This document shows, piece after piece, positions 6,203 to 6,325 of a stretch of DNA of 6,325 bases. Both the position numbers and the translations under genes were made by a program. This DNA is from Prolixibacteraceae bacterium. GTDB taxonomy: Bacteria > Bacteroidota > Bacteroidia > Bacteroidales > Prolixibacteraceae. The notes under the pieces are model-generated. The model searched no databases, was not told the DNA's origin, and saw only the letters and a list, made by a program, of their open reading frames with translations. The stretch's first letter is position 1. Each line of letters starts with the position of its first letter. The stretch is from positions 1 to 6,325 of the forward strand of contig DMFR01000406.1 in the NCBI GenBank assembly GCA_003450125.1, given 5' to 3'.

Positions 6203-6325
6203 TTGGATCATTCAATTGAAATAATTCAGTTTACAACTAGATTAAAATTAGTTTTATCTTCCTGTTAAATAGAAATTATTGGATGAATGGTATGAATATT
6301 TACATTTAGTGCTTCTTTTAAGGGA
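6203..6325. other. Downstream flank, no gene seen
   Basis: The sequence is AT-rich. The only ATG-started frame near the edge (from 6283) stops after eight codons. A weak AACTA/TAGTT hairpin occurs near 6234-6253, too weak to call a terminator. Confidence 0.5.

Noticed and set aside
6234..6253. Hairpin AACTA/TAGTT after the 811-aa gene as a terminator
   Set aside because: The stem has five mostly A-T pairs, too weak to distinguish from AT-rich background.

Overview
The window looks like chromosomal DNA from a member of the Bacteroidota. Three things suggest this: the protein families present (a TPR protein with the 'GRxKxEN...FDxAIQKDPNFAxAYLxRxQSGGG' type opening and a macroglobulin-like protein with a barrel-less TonB plug), TAnnTTTG-type promoter boxes upstream of two genes, and the lack of clear Shine-Dalgarno sequences. 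The DNA is AT-rich. The genus cannot be told from the sequence.

Layout. Positions 2-1381 hold the 3' part of a TPR-repeat protein gene cut by the left edge of the window. Positions 1382-1757 are intergenic: a 10-bp hairpin just after the TPR gene, a MITE-like element with 64/65-nt inverted arms (about 1497-1679), three tandem AATTCGT-type units, and a promoter. Positions 1758-2345 encode a GNAT acetyltransferase of the RimJ/RimL type. Positions 2346-3766 are a 1.4-kb gap with no convincing gene, packed with structured repeats: two copies of a hairpin module that ends in a terminator-like stem, a 37-bp palindrome between them, a further pair of hairpins, a cluster of six GGTGCGCYGCACC-type dyads with shared flanks, and a degenerate ACACAGAG inverted repeat. 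Positions 3767-6202 encode an 811-residue exported protein that joins macroglobulin-like domains, a carboxypeptidase-regulatory-like domain and a TonB-receptor plug domain, with no beta-barrel. The last 123 bases hold no gene that I can see.

All three genes lie on the + strand, but wide repeat-filled gaps separate them and two have their own promoter-like boxes, so they are probably transcribed separately. Nothing in the sequence shows that they act in one pathway. The TPR protein and the macroglobulin/plug protein would both suit protein-protein interaction work, the latter in the envelope. The acetyltransferase is a stand-alone cytoplasmic enzyme of unknown substrate. The most unusual content is in the non-coding DNA: several unrelated families of inverted repeats sit side by side in about 2 kb.
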